From assembly GCA_016712635.1 (NCBI GenBank), contig JADJQS010000001.1, positions 160,001-224,000 on the forward strand: a stretch of DNA of 64,000 nt, given 5' to 3'. The position numbers and the translations under genes were made by a program. The notes beneath the pieces were generated by a model. It was not told where the DNA came from. It did no database searches and saw nothing but the letters and a program-made list of their open reading frames with translations. The stretch comes from Gammaproteobacteria bacterium. Its GTDB lineage: Bacteria > Pseudomonadota > Gammaproteobacteria > SZUA-140. Of the stretch, positions 51,186 through 59,621 are shown one piece after another. Within the stretch, counting starts at the first letter, position 1, and each line of letters opens with the position of its first letter.

Positions 51186-52292
51186 TTAACGGTCGGATGC
51201 GGCGAATTGCCTCATCGCCTCCGCCACCCTGCGCGCGTCATCGACGTCCAGGTGCGGACCCATCGGCAGGCTGATCACCTCACGGTGAACAGCCTCGGCT
51301 ACGGGCAAGGCGCCGGCTGCGATGTCCATGTACGCATAGGCGGGCTGCCGGTGCGGCGGCACGGGATAGTGGATCATCGTGCCGATTCCGCGCCCCGAGA
51401 GCCAGTTCTGCAGCGCATCCCTGTGCCGTGACCGCACCACGAACAGATGCCACACCGGGCGCGCCCAGTCGGGGACATGCGGCAGCCCGGGCCAGACATT
51501 TTCCAGCGCATGCAGGTAGGCCGCCGCGATCCTGCCGCGCCGGTCGTTCCACGCATCGAGCCGCTTCAGCTTGACGCGCAGGATCGCCGCCTGCAGCTCG
51601 TCCAGCCTTGAGTTGAATCCCATCGCCTCGTGGTGATACTTGCGCACGGAGCCGTAGTTGCGCAGCATGCGGATCCTTTCCGCCAGGCCGGCGTCGTTCG
51701 TCGTGACCGCGCCGCCATCGCCGAGCGCGCCCAGGTTCTTGCCCGGATAGAAGCTGAAACCCGCCGCATCACCCAGCGACCCGGCGCGCCGTCCCTTGTA
51801 CAGGGCGCCATGCGCCTGCGCGGCATCCTCGATCACCTTCAGGCGGTGTCGCGCGGCAATGGCGTTGATGGCATCCATGTCGGCCGGCTGGCCGTACAGA
51901 TGCACCGCGATGACGGCCCGGGTACGCGCGGTGAGCGCGGCCTCGATCCGCCGGGGATCGAGATTGTACGTCCGCTCATCCGGCTCGACCGGCACCGGCA
52001 CGGCGCCCGCGTGACTGACCGCGAGCCAGGTGGCGATGAAGGTATTGGACGGCACGATAACCTCGTCCCCTGCCCCGATGCCGTACGCGCGCAGGATCAG
52101 GTGCAGCGCGTCCAGGCCGTTGCCGACGCCGATGCAATGCGCGGCCCCGCAATACCCGGCGAACTCGCGCTCGAAGTCTTCCACCTCGCCGCCGAGCACG
52201 TACCGGCCGGAATCGAGCACGCGCCCGACAGCCGCCCGCAGCTCATCGCGCAGCTCGGCGTGGGGCGCCTTCAGATCCAGGAACGGGATCAT
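51186..52292 (-). CDS. fdtB: DegT/DnrJ/EryC1 aminotransferase, FdtB/QdtB-like
   Basis: A 368-residue PLP-dependent sugar aminotransferase. It begins with MIPFLDLKAPHAEL, typical of enzymes that aminate dTDP-3-keto-6-deoxyhexoses. It has VGNGLDALHLILRA, PSNTFIATWLAV, HLYGQPADMD, IEDAAQAHGA, and the PLP lysine in SFYPGKNLGALGDGG (Lys185). With the FdtA-like isomerase at 54105-54512 it should form dTDP-3-amino-3,6-dideoxygalactose or -glucose. RmlA and RmlB nearby supply the precursor. ATG 52292 fits family N-termini; GTG 52304 would add four residues. It lies 21 bp after the acyltransferase gene, in one minus-strand unit. Confidence 0.88.
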   Translation of the reverse strand: MIPFLDLKAPHAELRDELRAAVGRVLDSGRYVLGGEVEDFEREFAGYCGAAHCIGVGNGLDALHLILRAYGIGAGDEVIVPSNTFIATWLAVSHAGAVPVPVEPDERTYNLDPRRIEAALTARTRAVIAVHLYGQPADMDAINAIAARHRLKVIEDAAQAHGALYKGRRAGSLGDAAGFSFYPGKNLGALGDGGAVTTNDAGLAERIRMLRNYGSVRKYHHEAMGFNSRLDELQAAILRVKLKRLDAWNDRRGRIAAAYLHALENVWPGLPHVPDWARPVWHLFVVRSRHRDALQNWLSGRGIGTMIHYPVPPHRQPAYAYMDIAAGALPVAEAVHREVISLPMGPHLDVDDARRVAEAMRQFAASDR

Positions 52293-52313
52293 GCGCAGTG
52301 ACACGAATGCCGG

Positions 52314-53261
52314 TCAGAAAACCAGTTCGTAATGATCATACACAACCGAGCGGCCTCCCCAGGATTCCTTGTTCATCAGCAGCGCGTCGTCCAGCATGCG
52401 TCCGGAATCCTTGGTGGAGATCCCGAAATCGAACCAGCGCACCTCCGTGCACAGATGCGTCAGGATATGGTCGATGCATGCATCGAGGACGCCCCGCCGT
52501 TTGCCCTCGCCGGTGGCGCCGATGTATTGCGCGTGGCAGACGCAGTCCGTGATGTAGACGATGACGCCCCCGAGCAGCGCGCCCTGGTCGTAGGCGCTCA
52601 CGAGGCGGATATTGCCGGGGAATCGCGCGGCGAGCAACGCGATCTCGGCGGCGCTATGGGTCGGGGCGACGCCGTGCTTCACTCGCAGATGGTCCGCCTC
52701 GATGCCCATGAACGCCTCGTAATCGTCCGAGAGCCTGACCGTGAACGTGTCCCTGCCCGCCTTCGAGACGGACGCCCGGCGACCTTTGCTGTAGGCGTAG
52801 CGTTCCGGGAGATACATGGCGGTGGAGAGATCCCGGCGATACAGGCGCGCGCCCAGGCGCGTCAGCGCGTACAGATCCTCTTCCGCCGGCATGCTGTGAT
52901 AGATGTGGGGGATGGCCTTGTACACAAGCCTTGCCAGCCCGTGGTCGGTGCACCATGCGGCGATGGCGGAGAATGCCGGCAGTGCGTGGCTGCCGTGAAA
53001 ATCCCGGCCGACGATCAGGCCGCCGTACGTCAGGCCTTTGTGCGAATGCAGCTCGCCGTCCCGGATCGTTGCGGGCAGCAGGGCGATGACCTTCCCGCCG
53101 TCAGAAACGATCAGGGACGCGTCGGGGAAACGCCCGGCATGGTAATCCATGTAAGCACGGCGGTGGATGAAGGTGCCGTTTCTCGATCCCGTGACATGGC
53201 TGTCCCATGCCGCCGAATCCGACCCCGAATATCTCCGAATGCCTATGCCGCCGTCGCGCAT
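52314..53261 (-). CDS. FemAB/GNAT-like N-acyltransferase
   Basis: A 315-residue protein with the FemAB-related GNAT layout (Acetyltransf_6 type). The N-terminal part has GTFIHRRAYMDYHAGRFPDAS, the middle has HKGLTYGGLIVG, and the second half-domain has VRLSDDYEAFMGIEADHL, GGVIVYITDCVCHAQYIGAT and RWFDFGISTKDSGRML. Such enzymes N-acylate amino sugars in O-antigen and glycan loci. Sitting between FdtA- and FdtB-like genes, it is the best candidate to acylate the 3-amino group, taking the place of a hexapeptide FdtC/QdtC. The acyl group is unknown. It starts with ATG 53261 preceded by a short AGG. Confidence 0.8.
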   Translation of the reverse strand: MRDGGIGIRRYSGSDSAAWDSHVTGSRNGTFIHRRAYMDYHAGRFPDASLIVSDGGKVIALLPATIRDGELHSHKGLTYGGLIVGRDFHGSHALPAFSAIAAWCTDHGLARLVYKAIPHIYHSMPAEEDLYALTRLGARLYRRDLSTAMYLPERYAYSKGRRASVSKAGRDTFTVRLSDDYEAFMGIEADHLRVKHGVAPTHSAAEIALLAARFPGNIRLVSAYDQGALLGGVIVYITDCVCHAQYIGATGEGKRRGVLDACIDHILTHLCTEVRWFDFGISTKDSGRMLDDALLMNKESWGGRSVVYDHYELVF

Positions 53262-53337
53262 GCGCCTGAACCGGGATTATGCCGGACCTGGGCCCGGGCG
53301 GCATGATCCCCGGCCGGCGCGGCGGTCTCGCACAAGG

Positions 53338-54087
53338 CTATGCGATCTTCGCATTGACATAGATCTCGCACGCCAGGGCCGGCTCGCGCCTGCCGAGTTC
53401 GAACAGACCGTCCAGCACGGCATCCCCGAGCGCCGGGGCGATCGCCTCCATCTGCCGATGGGTGAACGGCTTCACCAGGTATCCGCCGGATTCGTGTACG
53501 GCAAAGCCCGCCTGCGCCAGATCCGCGGCCAGCGACGCGGGATCGTAGACTCGATGCTGCTGCAGCATCCGGTTGCGTTCGCTCATGGTGTTCAGCGCCG
53601 GGATCAGCCCCATGGCCAGCGCCAGGCGGCGATGCAGGCTCGCGGCGTTGGCGACATTCACGTGCAGCAGCGACCCCGCGTCCATCGTCGCCCGGATGGC
53701 GTTCAGCATCTCCACGGACGACGGCACCTCCTGCAGCACGCCGGAACAGATCACCAGGTCCGGCGGGCGCGGAAGCGCATCGATCACGGCGGGCAGCGAC
53801 TGTTCGAGGAATCCCTCGACGACCGTCATGCCCGGCAGCGCCGCCTGCCGGGCGTCGGCGCAGAACACCCGCGCCGGCTCGATGACCACCCAGCGCTCGA
53901 CGGCCGCGGCGTGCTGCAGGTAATGCCGGTACAGCAGCTCCGATCCGCAGCCGATCTCCAGCACGACGGACGGTCCGACCACGCGCAGCTGATCGAGCAC
54001 CACCCTCCGGCGATACTCGACCAGAACCTGTTCGAAACCGTAGTGCGCGAGATAATCCTCGGTATAGCGTTCGATATCCCGCTCCAT
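53338..54087 (-). CDS. Class I SAM-dependent methyltransferase
   Basis: A 249-residue protein with a Rossmann methyltransferase core: VVLEIGCGSELLYRHYL (motif I), WVVIEPARVFCADARQ, and LVICSGVLQEVPSSVEML (motif IV region), followed by LHVNVANAASLHRRLALAMG. Three tandem ATGs occur; the third (54087) has GGGAG six bases upstream and is preferred. It sits 17 bp after the FdtA-like gene. It is likely a sugar- or glycan-modifying methyltransferase, but small-molecule targets cannot be excluded. Confidence 0.8.
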   Translation of the reverse strand: MERDIERYTEDYLAHYGFEQVLVEYRRRVVLDQLRVVGPSVVLEIGCGSELLYRHYLQHAAAVERWVVIEPARVFCADARQAALPGMTVVEGFLEQSLPAVIDALPRPPDLVICSGVLQEVPSSVEMLNAIRATMDAGSLLHVNVANAASLHRRLALAMGLIPALNTMSERNRMLQQHRVYDPASLAADLAQAGFAVHESGGYLVKPFTHRQMEAIAPALGDAVLDGLFELGRREPALACEIYVNAKIA

Positions 54088-54104
54088 CATCATCTCCCGT
54101 GCGG

Positions 54105-54512
54105 CTATCGATTGACTTCCCGGACGAAGTCCTCGTATTCCCTGTAATAATCGTCTTCACGATAGATATCGCTCGCGAGCGCCAGGCACACCGCGCCGGA
54201 AGAGAAGTTGTCGATCTCGCGCCAGACCCCGGGTCCGATATACAAACCATAATACGATCGGCTGAGATGGAACGTCTTCTTCTCCCTGCCGTCATCGAGA
54301 TGGATGTCGAAACTGCCCGACATCGCGATCAGGAACTGGTGCAGCGCCTTGTGCGCGTGGCCGGCGCGGCTTGCCCCGCCCGGGACGTCGTACAGGTAGT
54401 ACACCCGCTCGATCCTGAACGGAATGTGCCGCTCGGACTCGATGAAGGTGAGGTTGCCGCGCGGGTCCTGGACCTTCGGAAGATCGATCAGCCGGCATTC
54501 ACGTACGCCCAT
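54105..54512 (-). CDS. fdtA: dTDP-4-keto-6-deoxyhexose 3,4-ketoisomerase, FdtA/WxcM-like cupin
   Basis: A 135-residue cupin that moves the keto group of dTDP-4-keto-6-deoxyglucose from C4 to C3, preparing it for amination. It has DPRGNLTFIESERHIPFRI, RVYYLYDVPGG, RAGHAHKALHQFLIA (with the two catalytic His of the family), SGSFDIHLDDG, and GLYIGPGVWREIDNFSSGAV. Length matches FdtA/QdtA. Whether it yields the galacto- (Fuc3N) or gluco- (Qui3N) product cannot be decided by eye. It follows the GT2 stop by three bases and is flanked by the methyltransferase gene. Confidence 0.88.
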   Translation of the reverse strand: MGVRECRLIDLPKVQDPRGNLTFIESERHIPFRIERVYYLYDVPGGASRAGHAHKALHQFLIAMSGSFDIHLDDGREKKTFHLSRSYYGLYIGPGVWREIDNFSSGAVCLALASDIYREDDYYREYEDFVREVNR

Positions 54513-54515
54513 GGC

Positions 54516-55424
54516 CTAGGCTCCCTTCAGCTCGGCGACCGTCTGCGCGTACAGGCCGGTCAATTCGGGGTACAGGTGGGCGCACATGCCATAGATTTCC
54601 CGCAGGCGCGCGAGCGCGCGGTCGATCTCATCGCCGGAGATGAAGCGATGCCTGACGACATACCTGAGCAGCAGGCTCCAGTCCGTGAGTGCGTAGATGA
54701 ACTCGGGGTTATAGGCCGGATTGCTGTTCGCGTTCGGATGGCGGCGGAAAAAGGAAAGCGGAGTGGCATGTATCGCGACGGGCCCCAGCAATGCGAGCCT
54801 GATCCAGGTGGCGACATCGTCCAGCCCCCTCCATAACTCCCCTTCCAGCTCGAACCCCCAGGGTTCGCCCGAGGGTTCCAGCATGTCCTCGCGCCGTATC
54901 AGCACGGTCGAAAACTCTCCGATCGGGTTGGAGAGGTACAGCCCCATGATCCGGATGAGCTCGCGGCCGTCCCGCTGCAGCGTCGCCTCGAGCTGGAACG
55001 GATTGATGATCTTGACAGGCGAACCGTCTTCATCGACCTCCTGGCGCAGGCTCGCGACCAGGCGCGGCGCGGCCGGCTGTTCCGCGAGCCCGACGAGCTC
55101 GCGCACGCAGAACGGATGCAGAAAATCGTCGTCGAGGAGGAACTTGAGGTATTTGCCCCGGGCTTCCCGGATCAGGTTCCTGTAATTGCCCCGTCCGCGC
55201 CCGACGCGATCCTCGTTGCAGACATAGCGCACGGCCGTGCCGAACCGGTCACACACGTCGCGCACCGCGCGGGTCGGCGCATCGTCGGAGACGATCACCT
55301 CGATATTCTGATAGGTCTGGGCCAGCGCGCTCCCGATCGCCACCTTCAGGTCGCGTTCCTTGTAGGCCGGTATACAGATCGAAACCAGCGGCGGCTCAGT
55401 GGATATCGATGTGAACTCAGCCAT
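54516..55424 (-). CDS. Family 2 glycosyltransferase (GT-A fold)
   Basis: A 302-residue cytoplasmic or membrane-associated glycosyltransferase. The N-terminal GT-A core shows PLVSICIPAYKERDLKVAIG, LAQTYQNIEVIVSDDAP (nucleotide-sugar binding), NYRNLIREARGKYLKFLLDDD (the DDD of the metal site), then FELEGELWRGLDDVATWIRL and SFFRRHPNANS. No transmembrane segment is visible. A GGGGGA lies seven bases before the ATG. It is first in a minus-strand unit with the isomerase, methyltransferase, acyltransferase and aminotransferase genes. It is likely to transfer the 3-acylamino sugar, or another residue, onto a glycan. Confidence 0.88.
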   Translation of the reverse strand: MAEFTSISTEPPLVSICIPAYKERDLKVAIGSALAQTYQNIEVIVSDDAPTRAVRDVCDRFGTAVRYVCNEDRVGRGRGNYRNLIREARGKYLKFLLDDDFLHPFCVRELVGLAEQPAAPRLVASLRQEVDEDGSPVKIINPFQLEATLQRDGRELIRIMGLYLSNPIGEFSTVLIRREDMLEPSGEPWGFELEGELWRGLDDVATWIRLALLGPVAIHATPLSFFRRHPNANSNPAYNPEFIYALTDWSLLLRYVVRHRFISGDEIDRALARLREIYGMCAHLYPELTGLYAQTVAELKGA

Positions 55425-55454
55425 GGGCCCGTCCCCCTGCCTCCACCGCCCGCA

Positions 55455-56654
55455 TCAGTTGACGCTCACCCGGGCGACGCGCCGCTTCCCCACCTGGACG
55501 ACATGGGTCTCGCCGCGGGCGATCTTCCGCTGGCCGTCCTCGACGCGTTCGCCGTCGAGCCGCACGGCGCCCTGCTGGATCATGCGCAGCGCCTCCGAGG
55601 TGCTCGCCACCAGGCCGGCATCCTTGAGCAGCCTCGCGATGGGATAGTCCTCCGCCTCCGCGGACAGCGTGACGGTCTCGATGTCCTCGGGCAGCGCCCC
55701 GCGCTGGAAGCGGGCGACGAACTGCTCCTGCGCCCGTGCGGCGGCAGCCGCCCCGTGGAAACGGGTGACCAGCTCGACGCCCAGCAGGAACTTGATATCG
55801 CGCGGATTGGCGCCTTCCGCAGCCTGCTGCCTCAACCCCGCGATCTCCCGCGCGCTGCGCGCCGACAGCAGCTCGAAGTACCGCCACATCAGCGTATCGG
55901 AGACGGACATGAGCTTGCCGAACATCTCGTCCGGCGCTTCGTTGATGCCGATGTAGTTGCCGAGCGATTTCGACATCTTCTGCACGCCGTCCAGCCCCTC
56001 CAGTATCGGCATGGTCAACACCACCTGGGGCGGCTGCCCGAAGGCCTCCTGCAGCTGGCGGCCGACGAGGAGATTGAACTTCTGGTCCGTGCCGCCGAGT
56101 TCGACGTCGGCGCGGATGGCGACCGAATCGTAGCCCTGGATCAGCGGGTAGAGAAATTCATGGATCGAGATCGCCTGCCCGGCCGAGTAGCGCTTCTGGA
56201 AGTCGTCGCGCTCCAGCATCCGCGCCACCGTGTGCTTCGCCGCCAGGGCGATCAGATCGCCCGCCCCCATCGCGCCCATCCAGCTCGAGTTGAACATCAC
56301 CAGCGTCTTGCCCGGATCCAGGATCTTGAAGATCTGTTCCTCGTAGGTGCGCGCGTTCTCGATCACCTCGTCGCGCGTGAGCGGCTGGCGGGTGACGTTC
56401 TTGCCGGTGGGGTCGCCGATCATGCCGGTGAAGTCGCCGATCAGGAAGATGCATTCGTGCCCGTATTCCTGGAACTGGCGCAGCTTGTTCAGCAGGACGG
56501 TGTGCCCGAGATGCAGATCGGGCGCGGTCGGATCGAAACCCGCCTTGACCCGCAGCGGCCGCCCGGCGCCCAGCCGCTGCGCGAGCTCCCCTTCCAGCAG
56601 GACCTCTTCCGCGCCGCGCTTGATTTCCGCCAGGACATCACCGACACCGCTCAT
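55455..56654 (-). CDS. tyrS: Tyrosyl-tRNA synthetase
   Basis: A 399-residue class Ib aminoacyl-tRNA synthetase that charges tRNA-Tyr. It has the HIGH-type motif HLGH (residues 48-51), GDFTGMIGDPTGKN, the tyrosine-site VELGGTDQKFNLLVGR, and KMSKS at 226-230. The C-terminal S4 RNA-binding domain (about 335-395) contains EALRMIQQGAVRLDGERV. The length and the HLGH/KMSKS combination fit the shorter-insert TyrZ-like form common in proteobacteria. AAGGGA lies five bases before the ATG. It is divergent from the M23 peptidase gene, as in many gammaproteobacteria. Confidence 0.96.
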   Translation of the reverse strand: MSGVGDVLAEIKRGAEEVLLEGELAQRLGAGRPLRVKAGFDPTAPDLHLGHTVLLNKLRQFQEYGHECIFLIGDFTGMIGDPTGKNVTRQPLTRDEVIENARTYEEQIFKILDPGKTLVMFNSSWMGAMGAGDLIALAAKHTVARMLERDDFQKRYSAGQAISIHEFLYPLIQGYDSVAIRADVELGGTDQKFNLLVGRQLQEAFGQPPQVVLTMPILEGLDGVQKMSKSLGNYIGINEAPDEMFGKLMSVSDTLMWRYFELLSARSAREIAGLRQQAAEGANPRDIKFLLGVELVTRFHGAAAAARAQEQFVARFQRGALPEDIETVTLSAEAEDYPIARLLKDAGLVASTSEALRMIQQGAVRLDGERVEDGQRKIARGETHVVQVGKRRVARVSVN

Positions 56655-56661
56655 AGAATTC

Positions 56662-56677
56662 CCTTAACTGCTTAAGG
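56662..56677 (-). promoter_or_regulatory. Small hairpin overlapping the tyrS Shine-Dalgarno
   Basis: The inverted repeat CCTTAA/TTAAGG (6-bp arms, 4-base loop) includes the AAGGG that serves as the tyrS ribosome site. If it forms in mRNA it could mask initiation. The stem is short and AT-rich, so it is only suggestive. Confidence 0.3.
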
Positions 56678-56696
56678 CGCTTGAAAAATAGCCGAT

Positions 56697-56724
56697 ATAT
56701 TACCGTACTCATGCCTGCTTTGAA
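56697..56724 (-). promoter_or_regulatory. Candidate tyrS promoter
   Basis: On the minus strand, TTCAAA (56724-56719) and TAATAT (56702-56697) are separated by 16 bp, each 4 of 6 to the sigma-70 consensus. They lie about 45-70 bp before the tyrS ATG. Confidence 0.35.
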
Positions 56725-56797
56725 GGGAAAAATGACACCTCCATCCGGATTTCCGGCGCGGTCGATGCGGTACTGGCGGCGCGCGCTGATGCGATTG

Positions 56798-56826
56798 TTG
56801 ACCGCGGGCGATGCACAAGCTAAGGT
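56798..56826 (+). promoter_or_regulatory. Candidate promoter of the M23 peptidase gene
   Basis: TTGACC (5 of 6 to TTGACA) is followed after 17 bp by TAAGGT (3 of 6 to TATAAT), 26 bp before the ATG at 56852. The weak -10 keeps confidence low. Confidence 0.3.
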
Positions 56827-56851
56827 TAGCGCAAATAACAAGGATGTCACC

Positions 56852-58324
56852 ATGGACAGATTGTGCATAAAAAACCGGGACTTCAAGCAGCCCCCCCGTG
56901 ACAATGTAAAAAAGCCGCTGTACGCCAATCACCACCTGCTCACCGCTGCGGGCGCGCTGATCGGCATCGGCATCATCATCGGACTCACCCCGTATGAAGC
57001 AGGCGCGATGCGCAGCGAGCATCCCGTCGTTGCGCCGGCCAGCGTGCCTGACGTCACGGCATTGCCCGCACTGTCCCCGGCGACCGGCGGGGCCGATCGT
57101 GTCGCACTGCCGCTCGGGCTTCCGGCGCAGTCCTTCGTCTACGCGGCCGGCGCGGAGCAGACCGCGGCGCCGGTACCCGCGCCCGAGTGGAAAACCGCCC
57201 GGGTCGAAAACGGCGACAACCTTTCGCTCATCTTCGGTCGGCTCGGCCTGAGCGCGCAGGAACTCCACACGATCCTCGAGCTCGGCGGCGACACGAAGTC
57301 GCTGAAGCGCCTGTATCCCGGCGAGGAGATCCGCGTCCAGACGGGTGAGGCCGGCGAACTCCTTGCGCTCAGCTACGACATGGACGAGTCTCACACCCTG
57401 TGGCTCGAGCGCGGCACGGGCGGCTTTGCCGTCCGGGTGGTCGAGCATCCGCTCGAAAAGCGGGTGACCCAGGCCAGCGGCGTCATCAGCGACTCGCTGT
57501 TCCTGGCCTCGCAGCGCGCCGGACTGAGCGACAACCTGACCATGGAACTGGCCGGGATCTTCGGCTGGGACATCGACTTTTCGCTCGACATCCGCGCCGG
57601 TGACCGCTTCTCCGTGCTCTACGAAGAGGTGTACAAAAACGGGGAGAGGCTGCGCGACGGCGCCATCCTGGCCGCCGAATTCATCAACCGCGACAAGGTC
57701 CATCGCGCGGTGCGTTACGCCGAATCCGGCGACAGGGGGCAGTATTACACCCCGGAGGGCAACAGCATGCGCAAGGCCTTCCTGCGTTCGCCCGTTTCCT
57801 TCACCCGGGTGAGTTCCGGCTTCAGCCTGGGCCGCATGCACCCGATCCTGAACCGGATCCGCTCGCACAAAGGCGTCGACTATGCCGCGCCCACCGGCAC
57901 ACCCGTCAAGTCGACCGGCGACGGCAAGATCGCCTTCAAGGGAGTCAAGGGCGGCTATGGCAACGTGGTCATCGTCCAGCACGGCAGCCGGTACAGCACG
58001 CTCTACGGCCATCTCTCCAAGTTCGCGCGCGGCCTCGCCCCCGGCAGCCGGGTGACCCAAGGCCAGGTCATCGGATACGTCGGCATGACCGGCCTGGCCA
58101 CCGGTCCGCACCTGCACTATGAATTCCATGTCGACGGCGTGCACCGCAACCCGCTCACCGTACCGCTGCCGGACGCCGCGCCGCTGCCCGCGCAGCGCAT
58201 GGCGGCGTTCAGCCGCGAAGCGCAGCCCTATCTCGCGCGGCTCGACGCGCTCAGCCGAACGCAGGCGATGCTGGTCGCGCAGTCGGGCAAACCCGCCTCG
58301 ATCGCCCTGAATGCCGCGGAATAA
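56852..58324 (+). CDS. M23-family murein endopeptidase with LysM-like/OapA domain
   Basis: A 490-residue peptidoglycan DD-endopeptidase resembling MepM. An N-terminal membrane segment (HLLTAAGALIGIGIIIGL) anchors it. Residues about 120-190 hold a LysM-like/OapA peptidoglycan-binding region (VENGDNLSLIFGRLGLSAQEL). The C-terminal LytM domain carries the zinc ligands: RSHKGVDYAAPTGTP (HxxxD) and GPHLHYEFHVDG (HxH). ATG 56852 has AAGGA upstream at good spacing and leads straight into the anchor; longer in-frame starts would run through the divergent promoter region. anmK follows 77 bp downstream, giving a cell-wall turnover pair. Confidence 0.92.
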   Translation: MDRLCIKNRDFKQPPRDNVKKPLYANHHLLTAAGALIGIGIIIGLTPYEAGAMRSEHPVVAPASVPDVTALPALSPATGGADRVALPLGLPAQSFVYAAGAEQTAAPVPAPEWKTARVENGDNLSLIFGRLGLSAQELHTILELGGDTKSLKRLYPGEEIRVQTGEAGELLALSYDMDESHTLWLERGTGGFAVRVVEHPLEKRVTQASGVISDSLFLASQRAGLSDNLTMELAGIFGWDIDFSLDIRAGDRFSVLYEEVYKNGERLRDGAILAAEFINRDKVHRAVRYAESGDRGQYYTPEGNSMRKAFLRSPVSFTRVSSGFSLGRMHPILNRIRSHKGVDYAAPTGTPVKSTGDGKIAFKGVKGGYGNVVIVQHGSRYSTLYGHLSKFARGLAPGSRVTQGQVIGYVGMTGLATGPHLHYEFHVDGVHRNPLTVPLPDAAPLPAQRMAAFSREAQPYLARLDALSRTQAMLVAQSGKPASIALNAAE

Positions 58325-58401
58325 GGCAGCACACCTCCCGCCGCAGAATCCTGACCCGCCAGCGCGGCAGCCGAAACGCTGATGCCGCGATTGCACTGAT
58401 C

Positions 58402-59523
58402 ATGTCTGACCTCTACATCGGCCTGATGTCGGGCACCAGCATGAACGCCATCGATGCCGCGCTGGTCGACCTGCACGGGCACCCGCAGCTGCTGCACACC
58501 GCCAGCCATCCCTATGCGCCCGCGCTGCGACAGAGGCTCAAGGAACTGTGCGAAGGGACGCACGATGAGCTGAAGAAATTCGCCCAGCTCGACGCCGAGC
58601 TGGGTCACCTCTTCGCGGAGGCCGCGCTCGCCGTCCTGAAGCAGGCAGGGATCCGTCCGGGCGAGGTGGTCGCCATCGGCAGCCATGGCCAGACCGTGCG
58701 CCACTATCCCGCGCACGAGCCGAAGTCCAGCCTGCAGATCGCGGATCCGAACATCATCGCGACGGTGACCGGCATCACCACGGTGGCGGACTTCCGCCGC
58801 CGCGACATGAGCGTGGGCGGCCAGGGCGCGCCGCTGGTCCCGGCCTTCCACAACCTGCTGTTCAGGCAGCGCGGGCGCGACCGCGTGGTGCTGAACATCG
58901 GCGGCATCGCCAACCTGACCATCCTGCCCGCCGACGCGCGCGCGGCGGTCACCGGATTCGACACCGGTCCCGGCAACGTGCTGATGGATCAATGGACCGC
59001 GCGTCACCTCCGCCTGCCCATGGACCGCGACGGCTGCTGGGCGGCCAGCGGCCGCATCGACGAGCGGCTGCTGGAGCGCCTGCTGGACGACCGCTATTTC
59101 GCCGCCCCGCCGCCGAAATCCACCGGCACGGACTACTTCAATCTCCATTGGCTGGACAAGGCGCTGAAGCGCCACACGGGGCGCATGATCAAGAAGAACG
59201 TGCAGACCACGCTGTGCGAGGTGACCGCCGCCAGCATCGTCCGCGCCGTGCATGAGCACGCCCCCGCGACGCGCGAGATCCTGGTCTGCGGCGGGGGCGC
59301 CCACAACCTCGCCCTGATGTTCCGCCTGCAGGCGCTGCTGGGAGACATCCAGCTCAGATCCACCGAGGATTACGGACTGCCGCCCGACTGGATCGAGGCC
59401 ATGGCCTTCGCCTGGCTGGCGCATGAGACGCTCGCGGGGCAGGCCGGCAACCTCACCAGCGTGACCGGGGCGGCAAAGCCGGTACTGCTCGGCGGGATCT
59501 ATCGGACCGCCCGCAAGGGGTGA
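58402..59523 (+). CDS. anmK: Anhydro-N-acetylmuramic acid kinase
   Basis: A 373-residue ASKHA-fold kinase that converts 1,6-anhydroMurNAc from wall recycling to MurNAc-6-phosphate with ATP. It has GLMSGTSMNAIDAALVDL at the N-terminus, GSHGQTVRHYP, VADFRRRDMSVGGQGAPLVP, VLNIGGIANLT, GFDTGPGNVLMDQW (catalytic Asp), DRDGCWAASGRID, PPKSTGTDYFN and VCGGGAHNLALM. Length fits. The first motif has Asn-Ala where many members have Asp-Gly (GTSLDGVD); the second Asp is kept. It converges with erpA across a REP-like palindrome. Confidence 0.95.
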   Translation: MSDLYIGLMSGTSMNAIDAALVDLHGHPQLLHTASHPYAPALRQRLKELCEGTHDELKKFAQLDAELGHLFAEAALAVLKQAGIRPGEVVAIGSHGQTVRHYPAHEPKSSLQIADPNIIATVTGITTVADFRRRDMSVGGQGAPLVPAFHNLLFRQRGRDRVVLNIGGIANLTILPADARAAVTGFDTGPGNVLMDQWTARHLRLPMDRDGCWAASGRIDERLLERLLDDRYFAAPPPKSTGTDYFNLHWLDKALKRHTGRMIKKNVQTTLCEVTAASIVRAVHEHAPATREILVCGGGAHNLALMFRLQALLGDIQLRSTEDYGLPPDWIEAMAFAWLAHETLAGQAGNLTSVTGAAKPVLLGGIYRTARKG

Positions 59524-59577
59524 TGGGGAAATGGAGGCGGCTTCTCAGCAGCCACGGAACGGATTTGAAGACAACAA

Positions 59578-59602
59578 GGGGACGGATTTGAAATCCGTCC
59601 CC
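59578..59602. repeat. REP-like 25-bp palindrome between convergent anmK and erpA
   Basis: Perfect 12-bp arms (GGGGACGGATTT and its complement) around one base, closely related to the intragenic copy at 6970-6994. A degenerate half-site (GGAACGGATTTGAAG) lies at 59556-59570. The position between two convergent stops is typical of REP elements, and the hairpin may shield both transcript ends. Confidence 0.8.
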
Positions 59603-59621
59603 GACACTGACTGGATGTCGG

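Noticed and set aside
55455..56654. A tRNA or T-box upstream of tyrS
   Set aside because: No cloverleaf or T-box-like leader was seen in the 200 bp upstream; only a short hairpin at the ribosome site.
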